From: Sipunculus nudus
Taxonomy: Eukaryota > Annelida > Sipuncula > Golfingiida > Sipunculidae
NCBI GenBank assembly: GCA_026874595.1
Contig: CM049321.1
Coordinates: 6,563,979-6,627,978 of the forward strand
Reading direction: 5' to 3'
DNA: 64,000 bases
Shown piece after piece: positions 48,003 to 56,262 of this stretch (position 1 is its first letter; each line of letters opens with the position of its first letter). Made by a program: the position numbers and the translations under genes. The notes beneath the pieces are model-generated. The model saw only the letters and a list, made by a program, of their open reading frames with translations, was not told the DNA's origin and did not search any database.

Positions 48003-48256
48003 TTTTGAGAAATTTGATTTATTGACAGTTTTTTTTAGACAGACAAGAAAGTGATTGTAAAAGTCGCCTTATATGTTGACCATATAAGATTTATTATTGG
48101 ATATGTGAGACAAGTACTGCCTGTAGAAATATAGCCTTAGAAATATATCTTACTTTAAGCTGTACTGAGCTATAGATATATGTCCTATACCATATGTGAA
48201 AATGATATAATCTATTCACAAACAATGAACCAGCATGGCTATTCATTCGTATATAT

Positions 48257-48320
<64 letters not shown>

Positions 48321-51300
48321 TGGTGGCTATTGTCGAGTAAATGCAAGAATAAGGTATAATGCATTTCTGTAAGGATTTTTTACCTGTTTACCTGTTTACC
48401 ATCGTTTAGTATTCAACATGCGGTCCCGCTTATTTTTTTAAGAATTGTTTTGAGAATTCACTTTTTTAAAAAAATTCTGATATTCTGCAGTGTTTAATAA
48501 GATTATATACCTGGTGGTAACCTGTTGTACCTTTACCCATCTATTCATTATTAGCAGGGCACGAACTGTGACATATATTTATAGTGCAAAGGATATTGTA
48601 GAGTCAATGCAGGAATAAGGGTTAATGGAATTCTATAGGTATTTTGCACCTGTTTACCATCGTTTTTATTATGCAGTTCTGCTTATTTTATGAAAGTGTT
48701 CTGAGACATCACTTCTTTTCATAAATTTCTGATTTTCTGCAGTGTTTGAATAAAATTATATACATGGAAGTGTTCTGAGACTTCACGTCTTTAGAAAAAT
48801 TATGATTTTCTGGAGTGTTTGAAAAAGATTATACACCTGATGTTAACCTGTTTGTTTGAAAGATCATGGTTCAGCTACCAATTCAATTTTTTTACATCAT
48901 ATATTTTGCATTCTATTTTATTGCCTTATGCGTATTATATTATCATTGTATTTTTTCCTGTTTTGGTAATAGCTTTGTCTATATAATATTTTTTGTCTGT
49001 ATCTGTAAATGTCAAAGAGATACTGCATTTTATGTCATTGTGCAATATGACCATGTTTTGATGAATTGATAATAAAACACTAGTGAACAATACCAAGTAA
49101 TATTACTTATTTTGCCTGGTCATTTTTATCCTGAATGATGCATGTAGTAATCTAAATAATTCCAGATCAAGCCAGAGGCTATACAGTCAGGGACCTCATT
49201 GACCAGATGACACAACTATTGTTACATAAACCCTTTTTTGGAGGTTAAGTCATGTAATATCAATCACTCAACCAAGAAAATAAACATTATACTTGTATTA
49301 AGATGGTGTTTACATTTTTTTTATATTAACTGTAGACATATCTTTCCAGGTATTACAACACATAATCTCTTTAAGCTATAATTAAGACGTCATTCTGAAA
49401 AAAAAACTTGACATGTTTACAACTGACTTCCAAACACACTAGACGTGTTAAACTATAAACGCTAGACGTGTCTATCAGCAATTTATGGCCAGGATTACTA
49501 ATATTAATATTACTTTCGCCAGGTTTGATGAGACATTGGTTAGTTATAACCATGTAAACCATGATTCTCAGCCAGACCTAGTAAAAACGTTCTTCCTTTT
49601 ATATTATCATTAATCTTGCACGTTTATGTCATTTAAATTTTAAAGATTCATTTGATAGTTTATTATTTAGTTGTTTGAACGTTATAGGACGGCATGGCTT
49701 TTTAGTTCAACTGATCAATTGACAATATAACAAGAAATGTTATTTGTAATGTTATGGTTTTGTTTATACTGATCTCGATAATAGGAGGAATATATTTTTG
49801 AACTGGTACCGCTTGGTTGAACGATTGCAGGAATATACGAAAAAAATTAACAATTGAATTTTTCAAGAATCAAGGTAGTTTAATTAAGTGTAACGGGTCT
49901 TAACTACTTTAGAAGGACATGTTTATACACGGGATAAAAAAATATGACATAAACTTACAAGAAACCTACAAATACAAAGATAGTTGGAGGACCATGTTAA
50001 AATGAGTGATAAGGGAAATATAACATATAACCATAACAGTACAGAACTGACATAGCAGGTGTAAAACTTCTTCCAGAAGCATTTTGTTTACTTGTGTAAT
50101 ATTTACTCACCAATCCTTGCAAGTAAACATCATATGTTTTAAAAGGGAATCAGAAAAACATAACAGCAGCTTGGGATAATTAAGGATATTTATTTTATAA
50201 TGGAAGGATATTTTTATATTGATATAGAATATATTGATCTGTTGGTAAACAAAATATTAAATTTAAATGGGGAGATTATTTGAAAAATATAGCCAGAATA
50301 GACACTTCTAGATCTATGGAGACGGAGAAATGAAACTGAAATATTTCACATGGACCGAAAAGCAACCACCAATAACAGGTAGATAAGACGTGTTCGCTTT
50401 CAATATTTAGAAGACTTTTTTCACTTGAGATGAAATATTACCACCGCAACGTGAGACCATGCTAAATTTCATTAACAATATGAAACTGTCGTTGAATATC
50501 CCTGGCGAAGAAATATGGGAAATTAAATGATAAAAAAAAGTAGAAGAGGCTATTGTCAGATCTTAAGTTAATATGGAGATAGAGGTACAAGATACTTCTA
50601 TCAAATGGAGAAAAGAAATAGCACTAGAAAATATATTCAGAAATTAATATGACAGTCAATCTTAGTTGTTGCAAGTAAAAAAAAAATCTATTCTGGAGAT
50701 TCCGAAAACATGTTTTGATAATCTTTATAAAAGAAGGAAAGTGGAACACACCTGTTCGGAAGATCAATAACTATTAGACAACTTAACCCAAAAAAAAACT
50801 TAAAACTTCAGAGAAATGGCTATTGGAGGGACCAATACTATTATTAATTGCCAAAATAGAATTACACATTAAAGGATAGTGTCTCCAGGAAATGATGGGT
50901 AAAATGCAGAATGTTATATATATATGTATATATATTTTTTAAAAAAAGTAGGATTTTTTAATTAACGATTTGTTCAATAGATCACTTCCTCTCGGTTAAA
51001 TGTCTCTCTCTCTCAAATCAGTCTGTTATAAAACTTCTGTCTATGAAAGTTAATGTAAATTATTATTAAAATTTGGAGACAAATTTTCCTTTTAAACAAT
51101 CATTATAAAAAAGAAGCCAAGGTTATTAAAGAAAGAATAAGAAAATTCTACCTTCAACTATTAGTACTGATCAACGAGGTTTTGTTTAAAGCAGATAAAC
51201 AGGGGAAGCATTAAGAACAGTTTTGGACACAGAATATCTTAAGATAATTAATCAACAAGGGGTACTACTCAGTATAAAGTTGGATAAAAACGCTTTGATT

Positions 51301-51985
51301 TATTGGAATGGAATAATGTCAAAGGTTTTGAAAATATCTTATATGGAGGAAATACAAGTTCATAGGTCAATTTTTTTCATACTAACATTTGTGTATGTAT
51401 AAAGAAAAATGGATACTCTTCGAGTTGTTTACAGAAACAAAATATTGTTACCCACTCTTCCCAAATGTGGCATTGAAATATCAGATTCGTGGAATGCCTT
51501 TAGATAAACACAGTGTGTGTGTGCATTTTCGTCTGATTGTTTTTGTTCCTGCTTATATTTGTTGTTCCCATTCTTTTGTAAATGTTTATTTTGCATAATT
51601 ACAATATATATATATAGAAAAACACTGTCTTAAACTTTGGTGAATAAGAACATACCGAAATCGTTTTTATTCTGTTTTGATCCTGATCATGACGAAAATA
51701 AACAGTGCAGAACGTAACCGATATTTACGTATGAAATTTCAGAGTAAGGATTTCAAATTGTTTAGTTTCATGATTACTTTATAACACAATATAAATCATA
51801 ATGTAAGTTCGGGAACAATTTAAAGTTTTACCGACAGGGAATGGGCTGGGGTAAGGTGAAGGACCAGGTGACTCGTAAGTATATTTGATAGTAAAATAGA
51901 AGTAATATAAATAGAAGCAAAGTGATAACAAAATTAGACTCAATCTGGGACAGGCCCGCCTTTATATGCATCCCCCGTAACAGCC

Positions 51986-52024
<39 letters not shown>

Positions 52025-52683
52025 TGTAGACCCCCCCCCAAATAAGGCCGCCTTATATAGTCAGAAGTCATCTTACCGTTTCCGCCTCGAGCTTGCTGTG
52101 CTGAAACTAAAAGAAAAGATTGATAATAATGTTATGTTTGAATTATCACAATTTTATAACTAGTGTTGGTAACAACTCTCCTAATTTCACGATAGCAATC
52201 GGTTTCCAAAGACATAAGATAATGCTGGAGGTCATCTCCAATCAGAAAACATATTTACTTTTGTATGACTGCATGGTTTGCGCAAAATTCCTGCTATATG
52301 TCCCTTTTCACATTTTATGTTTATTTGGTTTATAATACGGGACCTCGCTAATACTGATATGCCATATCTCAAATTTAACCTTTGAGCATGATATAAGTCA
52401 TGGTTATAGGTGATCACCCAATATTTGTTTCTCTCGTTGGATTAATTCCGAAAGTCTTACATTAGAAAAAAATTCTTGCTTTTAGTCATTATTAACTAAT
52501 GTAAATAACACCACTGCATAATATGAGATGATAAGAGTCCTCTTTATCTCCTGTAGTTTAATTAACCACTTTATCGTCCATTTTCTGAAGCTTGAGCCAT
52601 GGACTTGTTTCTAAGCTTTGAAGGCAAATAGAAAACTTACCTAGCAGTACCAGTAGCGGGAGAAGGATTCCCTCGCCTTGCAT
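30773..52683 (-). CDS. Complete two-VWD-domain secreted protein gene (gene span)
   Basis: Ten exons: 52,683-52,641, 52,106-52,077, 42,314-42,094, 41,670-41,456, 40,456-40,367, 39,840-39,827, 38,681-38,338, 37,741-37,551, 32,434-32,342 and 30,779-30,773. All have GT-AG borders, and their phases add to 1,248 nt without an internal stop. The 415-residue product has a signal peptide (about 1-20), VWD 1 (about 25-200), a Thr/Ser/Pro linker (about 201-239) and VWD 2 (240-415), which ends in a cysteine followed by stop. It would be secreted; the linker is likely O-glycosylated. VWD domains usually come with C8 and TIL modules (mucins, VWF, zonadhesin), which are absent here. Paired VWD domains without them occur in a few secreted proteins, for example ostracod luciferase, but nothing here indicates that activity. 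The gene faces the plus paralogue tail to tail. Confidence 0.8.
30925..30971. repeat. (TA)n microsatellite
   Basis: Pure TA array of about 47 bases within the last intron of the minus VWD gene. Confidence 0.95.
31430..31621 (-). other. Open frame of 63 codons, unrecognised
   Basis: ATG-to-stop frame starting MSGAYSFVLNEWAGQMDAW. It lies in a CpG-richer part of the last intron of the minus gene. Composition is protein-like, with no domain I can name. It may be a fragment of a DNA-transposon protein or chance. Confidence 0.2.
32342..32434 (-). CDS. Minus VWD gene exon 9: end of VWD domain 2
   Basis: Exon of 93 nt (acceptor TATATTGCAG, donor GTAAGT at 32,341-32,336). One base, 30 codons, two bases: S-STDDYILRNGTDVGNQ, then MEVFVDDWKSS. 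It matches the plus gene exon at 8,144 (PSDDYLLRGG, FVKSWERP). The first base completes Ser from TC of exon 8. Confidence 0.88.
32704..32753. repeat. (TA)n microsatellite
   Basis: Pure TA array of 50 bases in the intron between exons 9 and 8 of the minus VWD gene; a shorter one is near 32,500-32,521. Confidence 0.95.
32755..35035. other. Intron stretch without other supported features
   Basis: AT-rich sequence of the 5.1-kb intron of the minus VWD gene. Short frames (33,360-33,551 and 34,592-34,837 on the plus strand) show no domain or splice support. Confidence 0.5.
35040..36010 (+). mobile_element. CR1/Jockey-like LINE remnant: reverse transcriptase region
   Basis: Broken reverse transcriptase read in several frames. 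In order: TVLEYADRI-like start, then YLSKAFDKLNHNMLIHKLE and LYGIKEE, YLTNRVQYVDFK, a degraded GVPQ(GS) motif, then MNRINHC and the intact active-site region FIIYADDTTLL (35,470-35,505), followed by CKVHNWLTANKLIKC. The YADD box and its neighbours are typical of CR1/Jockey-type LINEs. Stops and frameshifts make it inactive. (TA)n at 35,830-35,874 splits it. The part after 35,880 is nearly identical to the element at 62,880. Inserted in an intron of the minus VWD gene, opposite in sense. Confidence 0.85.
35830..35874. repeat. (TA)n microsatellite inside the LINE
   Basis: TA array of 45 bases within the reverse transcriptase remnant, after the ILTN-like segment; expansion or insertion after the LINE arrived. 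Confidence 0.95.
36205..37345. repeat. Satellite-like array, four units of about 285-335 bp
   Basis: Units start near 36,210, 36,495, 36,833 and 37,163 and share CCCATAGCTC, GTAACAGAGACCTAATTTCAG, GACCTCC, GATGTCAAG, ATTCCAGGTCCAGTGG and TTTGTGCC(C)TGTTAAC. The array ends in GGACGGACAGACGGACAGAT and a CGCCGGACAAAG tail, which is a tail type I recall from dispersed repeats of marine invertebrates. The 36,480s hold a short G run. It lies in the minus gene intron. Confidence 0.8.
37551..37741 (-). CDS. Minus VWD gene exon 8: centre of VWD domain 2
   Basis: Exon of 191 nt (acceptor TTTTGTTCACAG, donor GTATGT). Phase 0 start, 63 codons, two bases. The peptide starts NGNVVTLPDSDLNVNC and has EYKLCC, KFCSDRKFSFYLYFG and LCGNFNG. 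It matches plus exon 5,735-5,916; the start is three codons longer. Confidence 0.92.
38338..38681 (-). CDS. Minus VWD gene exon 7: linker plus start of VWD domain 2
   Basis: Exon of 344 nt (acceptor TTACTTTGCAG, donor GTGAGT). Two bases, then 34 codons of Thr/Ser/Gln/Pro-rich linker (GGEPLPVSTTITQAQTTTT, then SSRAPQTTTAPSQQ), then WGCCSVRLDPHG, DGQIFQV, DVCTYDLA, YRRNIVDERRGISFVK and MFPNALSV. Linker and first domain half share one exon, whereas in the third copy the linker is a separate exon (21,648) followed by a 3.5-kb intron. Confidence 0.92.
38700..39800. other. Intron stretch without other supported features
   Basis: Intron of the minus VWD gene between exon 7 and the microexon. It has a GT-rich tract near 39,308-39,345. 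Nothing else is recognised. Confidence 0.5.
39827..39840 (-). CDS. Minus VWD gene exon 6: 14-nt microexon
   Basis: GTGTGAGACCACCA between acceptor TATTCTCTTACAG and donor GTGAGT. One base, four codons (C-E-T-T), one base. It is required to connect exon 5 (two bases left) with exon 7 (two bases at start); without it the frame breaks. It supplies the cysteine that closes VWD 1 and begins the Thr-rich linker. The plus gene has an 8-nt exon of the same phase (1588-1595). Confidence 0.75.
40247..40317. repeat. (GA)n microsatellite
   Basis: GA array of about 70 bases with two A interruptions, following a short TA run. On the minus strand it becomes a pyrimidine tract starting about 45 bases after the donor of exon 5. 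Confidence 0.95.
40367..40456 (-). CDS. Minus VWD gene exon 5: end of VWD domain 1
   Basis: Exon of 90 nt (acceptor TTTGTATTTAAG, donor GTAAGT). One base, 29 codons, two bases: PEDDVMTSDGSQALNEEV, FRRSWRVGNEE. This is the C-terminal part of VWD 1, equivalent to plus exon 522-629. Confidence 0.88.
41045..41180 (+). mobile_element. tRNA-derived SINE head (family 1, copy 1)
   Basis: Box A-like TAGTCTATTG (41,061-41,070) and box B-like GAGCTCGAAGA (41,102-41,112). The stretch TAGAGCACAGG...GTGAGCTCGAA matches the minus strand of the SINE at 55,906-56,262 (TAGAGCGCAGG...GTGAGTTCGAA). Only the head and a short body are recognisable. Confidence 0.55.
41456..41670 (-). CDS. Minus VWD gene exon 4: centre of VWD domain 1
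   Basis: Exon of 215 nt (acceptor TTTCTGCACCAG, donor GTTAGT). Phase 0 start, 71 codons, two bases. The peptide starts DNQPEYPTDQFQAYANGD and ends VHGLCGNYNG, the VWD hallmark. It lacks the CC pair found in domain 2; domain 1 is the more diverged of the two. Confidence 0.9.
42094..42314 (-). CDS. Minus VWD gene exon 3: start of VWD domain 1
   Basis: Exon of 221 nt (acceptor ATATTTCGGTAG, donor GTATGT). Two bases, 73 codons. The leading GT joins G of exon 2 to give Gly, so the sequence reads N-G-C-C-M-L-S-S-G. The usual GDPH-like site is replaced by FDDRPANYF, followed by the G-N-C-T-Y pattern and VWVHYGGVEYIMTESALLV. Domain 1 thus has no clear Asp-Pro-His calcium site. Confidence 0.88.
42700..43320. 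other. Stretch without supported genes
   Basis: Part of the 9.8-kb second intron of the minus VWD gene. Open frames here (for example 42,746-43,033 plus) show no domain or splice support. Confidence 0.45.
43330..44007 (+). pseudogene. Decayed member of an uncharacterised multi-copy protein family
   Basis: A coding-like stretch with at least three frame changes and stops. In order: HYIIHLPVQLQQYGPLM, RYEAKHGFFKS, TNGKNSKNL, then a 68-codon open frame (43,601-43,804) with VNLVQEYPKYLKKTEDIPD and YEGESDSPIFVKLNF, then a shifted frame with LLVKQLALIGFN, YAVENVKYNVKQSDLEF and a last segment ending YVMLRSCYFVEPL before TAA at 44,007. The order (HYP-like, FGPL-like, MRFEAKH-F-like, NF-NLP-like, then C-terminal hydrophobic motifs) resembles, from memory, a protein family often annotated only as uncharacterised in invertebrates and fish. 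It lies in an intron and is not functional. Confidence 0.5.
44946..45305 (+). pseudogene. Broken coding-like block, unrecognised
   Basis: First part: open frame starting MDETVSQRLVTDKRSG, with GQGKRRRLFRTLAADT and DEYQESLGKLHKG, then a stop (45,160). A +1 shifted frame continues as IGKTGARQLSGIYTEE, RNEWLKTLADGT and LLEVFSCLSEIQY before GTAAGT at 45,301. The charged, helical composition and the good donor suggest a former exon with a frameshift. Family unknown. Confidence 0.35.
46390..46506 (+). other. Exon-like block, unrecognised
   Basis: Open stretch between AAAAAG and a GTATGT at 46,507. It reads GTESQVELAVIKFAGKSS, then AFDKGKGSKTKPIVTVLQ. Together with 44,946-45,305 it may belong to one old gene or retrocopy on the plus strand. 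No domain is recognised, and the acceptor is weak. Confidence 0.3.
46640..47340. repeat. Diverged copies of dispersed repeat also at 29.5 kb
   Basis: AAGGAGGTCCTAGGG (46,640s), TTCCTGGAGGTCTAGGGA (46,940s) and GCATCCAGGGAGGTCCTGGGG (47,290s) correspond to blocks near 29,490 and 29,890. Spacing is irregular, and there is no coding signal. Confidence 0.4.
47964..48319. repeat. Two (TA)n arrays
   Basis: TA arrays at 47,964-47,999 and 48,248-48,319, with about 250 bases of AT-rich sequence between them. Confidence 0.95.
48329..48860. repeat. Tandem repeat of about 255 bp, two and a half units
   Basis: Units share TATTGT(C/A)GAGT, AATGCA(A/G)GAATAAGG, CCTGTTTACCATCGTTT, GTTCTGAGA, TTTCTGCAGTGTTT and AAGATTATA(T/C)ACCTG. 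Starts lie near 48,329 and 48,590, with a partial unit from about 48,770. Confidence 0.8.
48866..49920. other. Stretch without supported genes
   Basis: AT-rich intron sequence. The open frame at 48,866-49,069 is rich in Phe, Ile and Tyr because of base composition. No feature is supported. Confidence 0.45.
49925..51420 (+). mobile_element. L1/Tx1-like LINE remnant (endonuclease and start of reverse transcriptase)
   Basis: Heavily broken ORF2-like sequence. The endonuclease part begins near 49,940 with INLQETYKYKDSW (compare LQETH in APE-type endonucleases). Further on, KIARIDTS-type linker sequence is seen. At 51,160-51,310 the reverse transcriptase entry motifs appear over three frames: LISTDQRGFV, TGEALRTVLDTEYLKI, QQGVLLSIKLDKNAL. 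These correspond to the ISPDQxGFIKGR, ENIR and LxLDFEKAFD blocks of L1-type elements. The catalytic centre is missing. Confidence 0.7.
51603..52076. other. Intron 2 end of minus VWD gene
   Basis: Holds a (CA)n run at 51,986-52,008 followed by (TA)n, and a C run near 52,030. A 40-nt proline-containing block near 51,831-51,870 looks exon-like on the minus strand but its phases do not fit (see rejected items). Confidence 0.5.
52077..52106 (-). CDS. Minus VWD gene exon 2: end of signal region
   Basis: Exon of 30 nt (acceptor TTTCTTTTAG, donor GTAAGA). Two bases, nine codons, one base: V-SAQQARGGN. VSA-QQ fits a signal peptidase cleavage site (A-x-A-like). The phase joins both exon 1 (one base left) and exon 3 (two bases at start). 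Confidence 0.7.
52641..52683 (-). CDS. Minus VWD gene exon 1: start codon and signal peptide
   Basis: ATG at 52,683-52,681. MQGEGILLPLLVLLG then donor GTAAGT at 52,640. This short hydrophobic run with a small polar start is a signal peptide, continued by V-SAQQ of exon 2. The start was chosen because the other upstream ATG (52,698) is in another frame and gives no hydrophobic sequence. The promoter must lie in the TA-rich region to the right; no TATA box can be singled out there. Confidence 0.75.
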
Positions 52684-52712
52684 GGTGTGTTCTGTTCATA
52701 AAAATTAATAAG

Positions 52713-52713
52713 A

Positions 52714-52757
<44 letters not shown>

Positions 52758-52969
52758 GTCACACGTTCCCACGTAATTACCACCTGACGAGGAAGTCTTC
52801 GTACTTCGAAAGCTCATGGTTAATAAACTAGTTAGTCTATCTAAAAGGCGTCACTGTTTATCTTAACCTTCGCTATATATATATAAATATATATATATAT
52901 ATTTATATATATATATAGAGAGAGAGAGAGACGCAAAAAATTATTCTCTGTAGATATAATTTGCATATA

Positions 52970-53015
<46 letters not shown>

Positions 53016-53020
53016 TCATA
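52713..53020. repeat. TA-array cluster with hammerhead-like motif (copy C)
   Basis: TA arrays at 52,713-52,754, 52,874-52,918 and 52,976-53,020, with a short GA run at 52,917-52,931. Between the first two is a unique block with, on the plus strand, CTGACGA (52,784-52,790), a perfect 5-bp hairpin GAAGT/ACTTC, and GAAA (52,808-52,811). Just upstream of the minus VWD gene start. Confidence 0.65.
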
Positions 53021-53029
53021 TTTTAATAC

Positions 53030-54120
53030 TTTTGCACCTACTTCTATACATCTATACTTCTAAGCTGTCAAAGCATAAAACGACTTAGAAAAGTAAGTTT
53101 CTTGTTAATATTTTTTTTATAATGAAATAAAACGATATCGGTTAGATATTTTATGAGATTGTCACTCATTTCTCTCTGCTTTCTGAGTGCTATTGTTAAG
53201 CCAACCTGTGTTCTTTCCTACTCGAAAGCCGAATATATTCCAATATTAATTTTTCAGCCACACGGAATTAATGAATTATAGGCTTGTTAGGCTTCATCAA
53301 CAGGTCTATGTTTCTCCTGCAAAAGCAGTCCCAGCTTGAAACATTATTTTTTTTTTATTCAGCGAACTCGCATAAATACCGGAATAGGTCCTCATAGGTA
53401 TAGCGCCTGTAAACTTCCTAGGTGATTTATTCATGGTGAGATGTTGGTTGTTAGCATTGGTGTATGATCGTTCCAGGCGGAACACAAAATAAGTTATATG
53501 ATTAAGTTCTTTGTTGCATCAGATTGTATTTATGTTGGGGATGGGGAGAGGAAAGTCCATTTATTGTTAATAAATTACTGCCGAAATTCGGGTCTTCTCG
53601 TTACCACATTGAGTCCAGAAAATAATTCTCTATAATGTGTTTTGGTATTCATTGTTGTAATATGAAATAAATCTATGTTGGTTTACTTATTTATTTCTGT
53701 TTTACTGCTATGGTCACCACAAAGCAGACCCTACAGTCATTCATATCTAAAAATGAAATTGCTTTTTTTATATAAGTCCTCATAAGTGTATGATAGAAAG
53801 TTCAAAAGTTCATAAGTTGAGTATTCTTTTAAAACAGAAAGAGTATATATCACGAGTATACATTATATACTGTTTAACGTTTAAGTAAGCCTGAGGTATC
53901 CAATTATGAACTTTTTTTCTGTTTTTCGAAAATTGATATCAAAGTCGCAGGATGATGTTGCTATTTTCACAAATGGTGGCATGTAGGAATGATATTTATT
54001 GAATTCCTTGTGTGATATCAACTTGCATTTACTTGTTTGAAAAGAGAGAAAACGTGTATGTTAAATTAAACCTGCTGGTGGATGTCACGTCCTCAAATAT
54101 CTTAAGGAAAGCAAGAAACA
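53030..54120. other. Upstream region of minus VWD gene, no supported features
   Basis: AT-rich intergenic sequence between the TA cluster and the LINE. Promoter and any untranslated first exon of the minus VWD gene should lie in or near it, but I cannot point to a specific site. Confidence 0.4.
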
Positions 54121-55093
54121 GTTCCCTAATTTGTGTTCCGGATATTCCCGTTCTTCTTTTTGGTTAAAAAACACAATAAAAAACTATATGTATAATCTGT
54201 AGTTTCTTTTTTGCAAAACGAACAGAGATAGTCCTTGCGGCACCCCTCCACCGTCTGACTGCTTAGTCCCCCCAGTAGCAATGCCAGGCTGGATTAGCAT
54301 TCTAAATTATATTTTTTCATAATATACGTCTTGGCTGCCAAAAATCAATGGCCACAGGGCCTGTGAAGGTTTATAAATAGTTATTCTAGTTTTTGTAGGC
54401 GTTAACTTTATCTGTGAACAAGTTGGTTTTTCCTACGACAGAATGAAATAGTCCACATAATCTGTTAATGTTTCTTTTTTTTATTTGTAAATAATGGCGT
54501 GTATACCCCCGAGTATACATAATCTACTATTTGGTTTCGAAAGTTTACTCATGAAATAGTATAAAAATTGAAATAGTTCTTATAAGATCAGCATTTTTTA
54601 AGGAAAACAGAACCATGAGCATGCATAATAAGGTTTGCTTCCAAATTTCTACATTTTCTTTAAGCCAGTACAGGCCAGTGATATACGACGCGTTTTGCAG
54701 ATGTATACAGATTCGGAAAACCTTACATTGAATTATGAAAAGTCATCGTGAGTCTAAGATGAGTAATTAATTTATAATCAGAATTATGGTGTATGTACTA
54801 AGTATACCTATTATACTGTTACATTTGTCATGAACATAGCAAGCTAGTGTTTTTATTTATTTATTTAAGAAATAAATACAAAACAAAAACATAATGACTG
54901 TATACAACATACGACATACAATATAATACTTCTACATAGTACACCTGGACCGTATTATTCTCAAACGTCTCTGTTCAGGATACCTATCATGTCCATCATG
55001 AATTGGATTATAGTTGTTTAATTACCGATAATCCAATACGTAACGTTCGATCTGATATTATTTTACCATTTATGTTCAAATAGCTAATTAATG

Positions 55094-55655
55094 TTTATTG
55101 AAGTTGCGTTTTTCCAAATTCAAAAAATATTTTGTTGATTTCTCACCTTCTCCATACCATCTGACATTACTACTGATAATAGCAAATTTAGTTTTGTCTT
55201 CATTGAGTTTATTAAGCTTTTATTCTAATTCTTTGACTTCCTTTTGTGTGTTTTCATTCTGAATAATAGCATTTTTTTTATTTTATAAAACTTTGTTCTA
55301 ATTCAGATATCTGATTTTTAATGGATTTCTGCTTTATGAAACATTACTAATACTGGTCCTGCTTGTTACATTTTTTATTGAAGTTGCGTTTTTCTAAGTT
55401 AAAAAAAAATTTTGTTGATTTCTCACTTTCTCCGTACCATCTGACATTACTACTAATAATAGCAACTTTAGTTTTGTCTTCACTGAGTTAATTTAGTTTT
55501 TATTCTAATTATTTAACTTCCTTTTGTGTGTCTTCATTCTGAATAATAGCATTTTTTTTTATTTCATCAAATCTTGTTCTAATTCAGATATCTGACTTTT
55601 TATGAATTTCTGCCATATGATACCATTACAAATACTTGTTCTTCTTATTGCCATT
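55094..55655. repeat. Tandem duplication of about 281 bp within the LINE
   Basis: Units starting at about 55,094 and 55,375 both contain TTTATTGAAGTTGCGTTTTT, CTGACATTACTACT and TTTTGTCTTCA(T/C)TGAGTT. Near 90% identity by eye. The segment covers the GEGEKSTKYFLNLEKRN coding block. Confidence 0.85.
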
Positions 55656-55905
55656 TTCATAGTGTCCAATAGGAAGGCTGGATGTGCAGTCTGAGTTTCT
55701 TTCTACTGTTGTCTGTGTACAGTTTTTATTTTATTTTATTTTTTTTTTGTTAACAAGTTTTTCATCCTTTCAAAAATGAAACATTAAATTTCTAGAATCC
55801 AGGAGATCTCTGGTTTTGGGAGTTTTGGTATGTGATATTTTTATCGACAGCTGAGGCATCAGTTTTAAAACAAGGTTATATATATTAAACATTTTGTATA
55901 TTTAA

Positions 55906-56262
55906 TTTTTTTTTGGTGGAGGTAACCGCCTCCATTTTTTAGTACTTGCTTAACTAAGTATGTACATCTGCAGAATACCATTCCGATTTCGGACTACGTG
56001 ACAGGGGCTTACACAAGATTTTCTGTCGTCAACCAGGCTCGATGCGGGTCCTGGGTGTATCTCATCCCCATTGCTGGGTCATAACACCGAGGAACCCCCG
56101 AAAGGCGCACTCGTTTGTGAGGGAAACACGACTGATGGGAACATTCTCCCCATTAAGCCCGCAGATCGCTCACCCTTGGTGGGGGCCGACCGTGAAAAAT
56201 CTCACCGGCTCGGCTGAGATTCGAACTCACGATCACGGCTTTGAGCCCTGCGCTCTACTCCT
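55906..56262 (-). mobile_element. tRNA-derived SINE (family 1, copy 2)
   Basis: Minus-strand tRNA-like head (TAGAGCGCAGGG, box B-like GAGTTCGAATCTC at 56,217-56,229), a body of about 250 bases, and a 3' end with the hairpin GGAGGCGGTTACCTCC followed by an A run (55,906-55,935). The body and tail match 60,818-61,140. It interrupts the minus-strand LINE. Confidence 0.75.

Noticed and set aside
51831-51870. Possible 40-nt proline-containing exon of the minus VWD gene (TWSFTLPQPIPC)
   Set aside because: It would leave two bases with the GTAAAA donor, which does not fit exon 3. Exons 2 and 3 join perfectly without it.
30773-52683. Assignment of the two-VWD protein as a luciferase
   Set aside because: Only the domain layout is shared. 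VWD domains are common in secreted animal proteins, and no enzyme-specific feature can be pointed to.
56210-56262. tRNA gene
   Set aside because: Only box-like elements and a partial cloverleaf; the sequence continues into a SINE body and has related copies with the same body.
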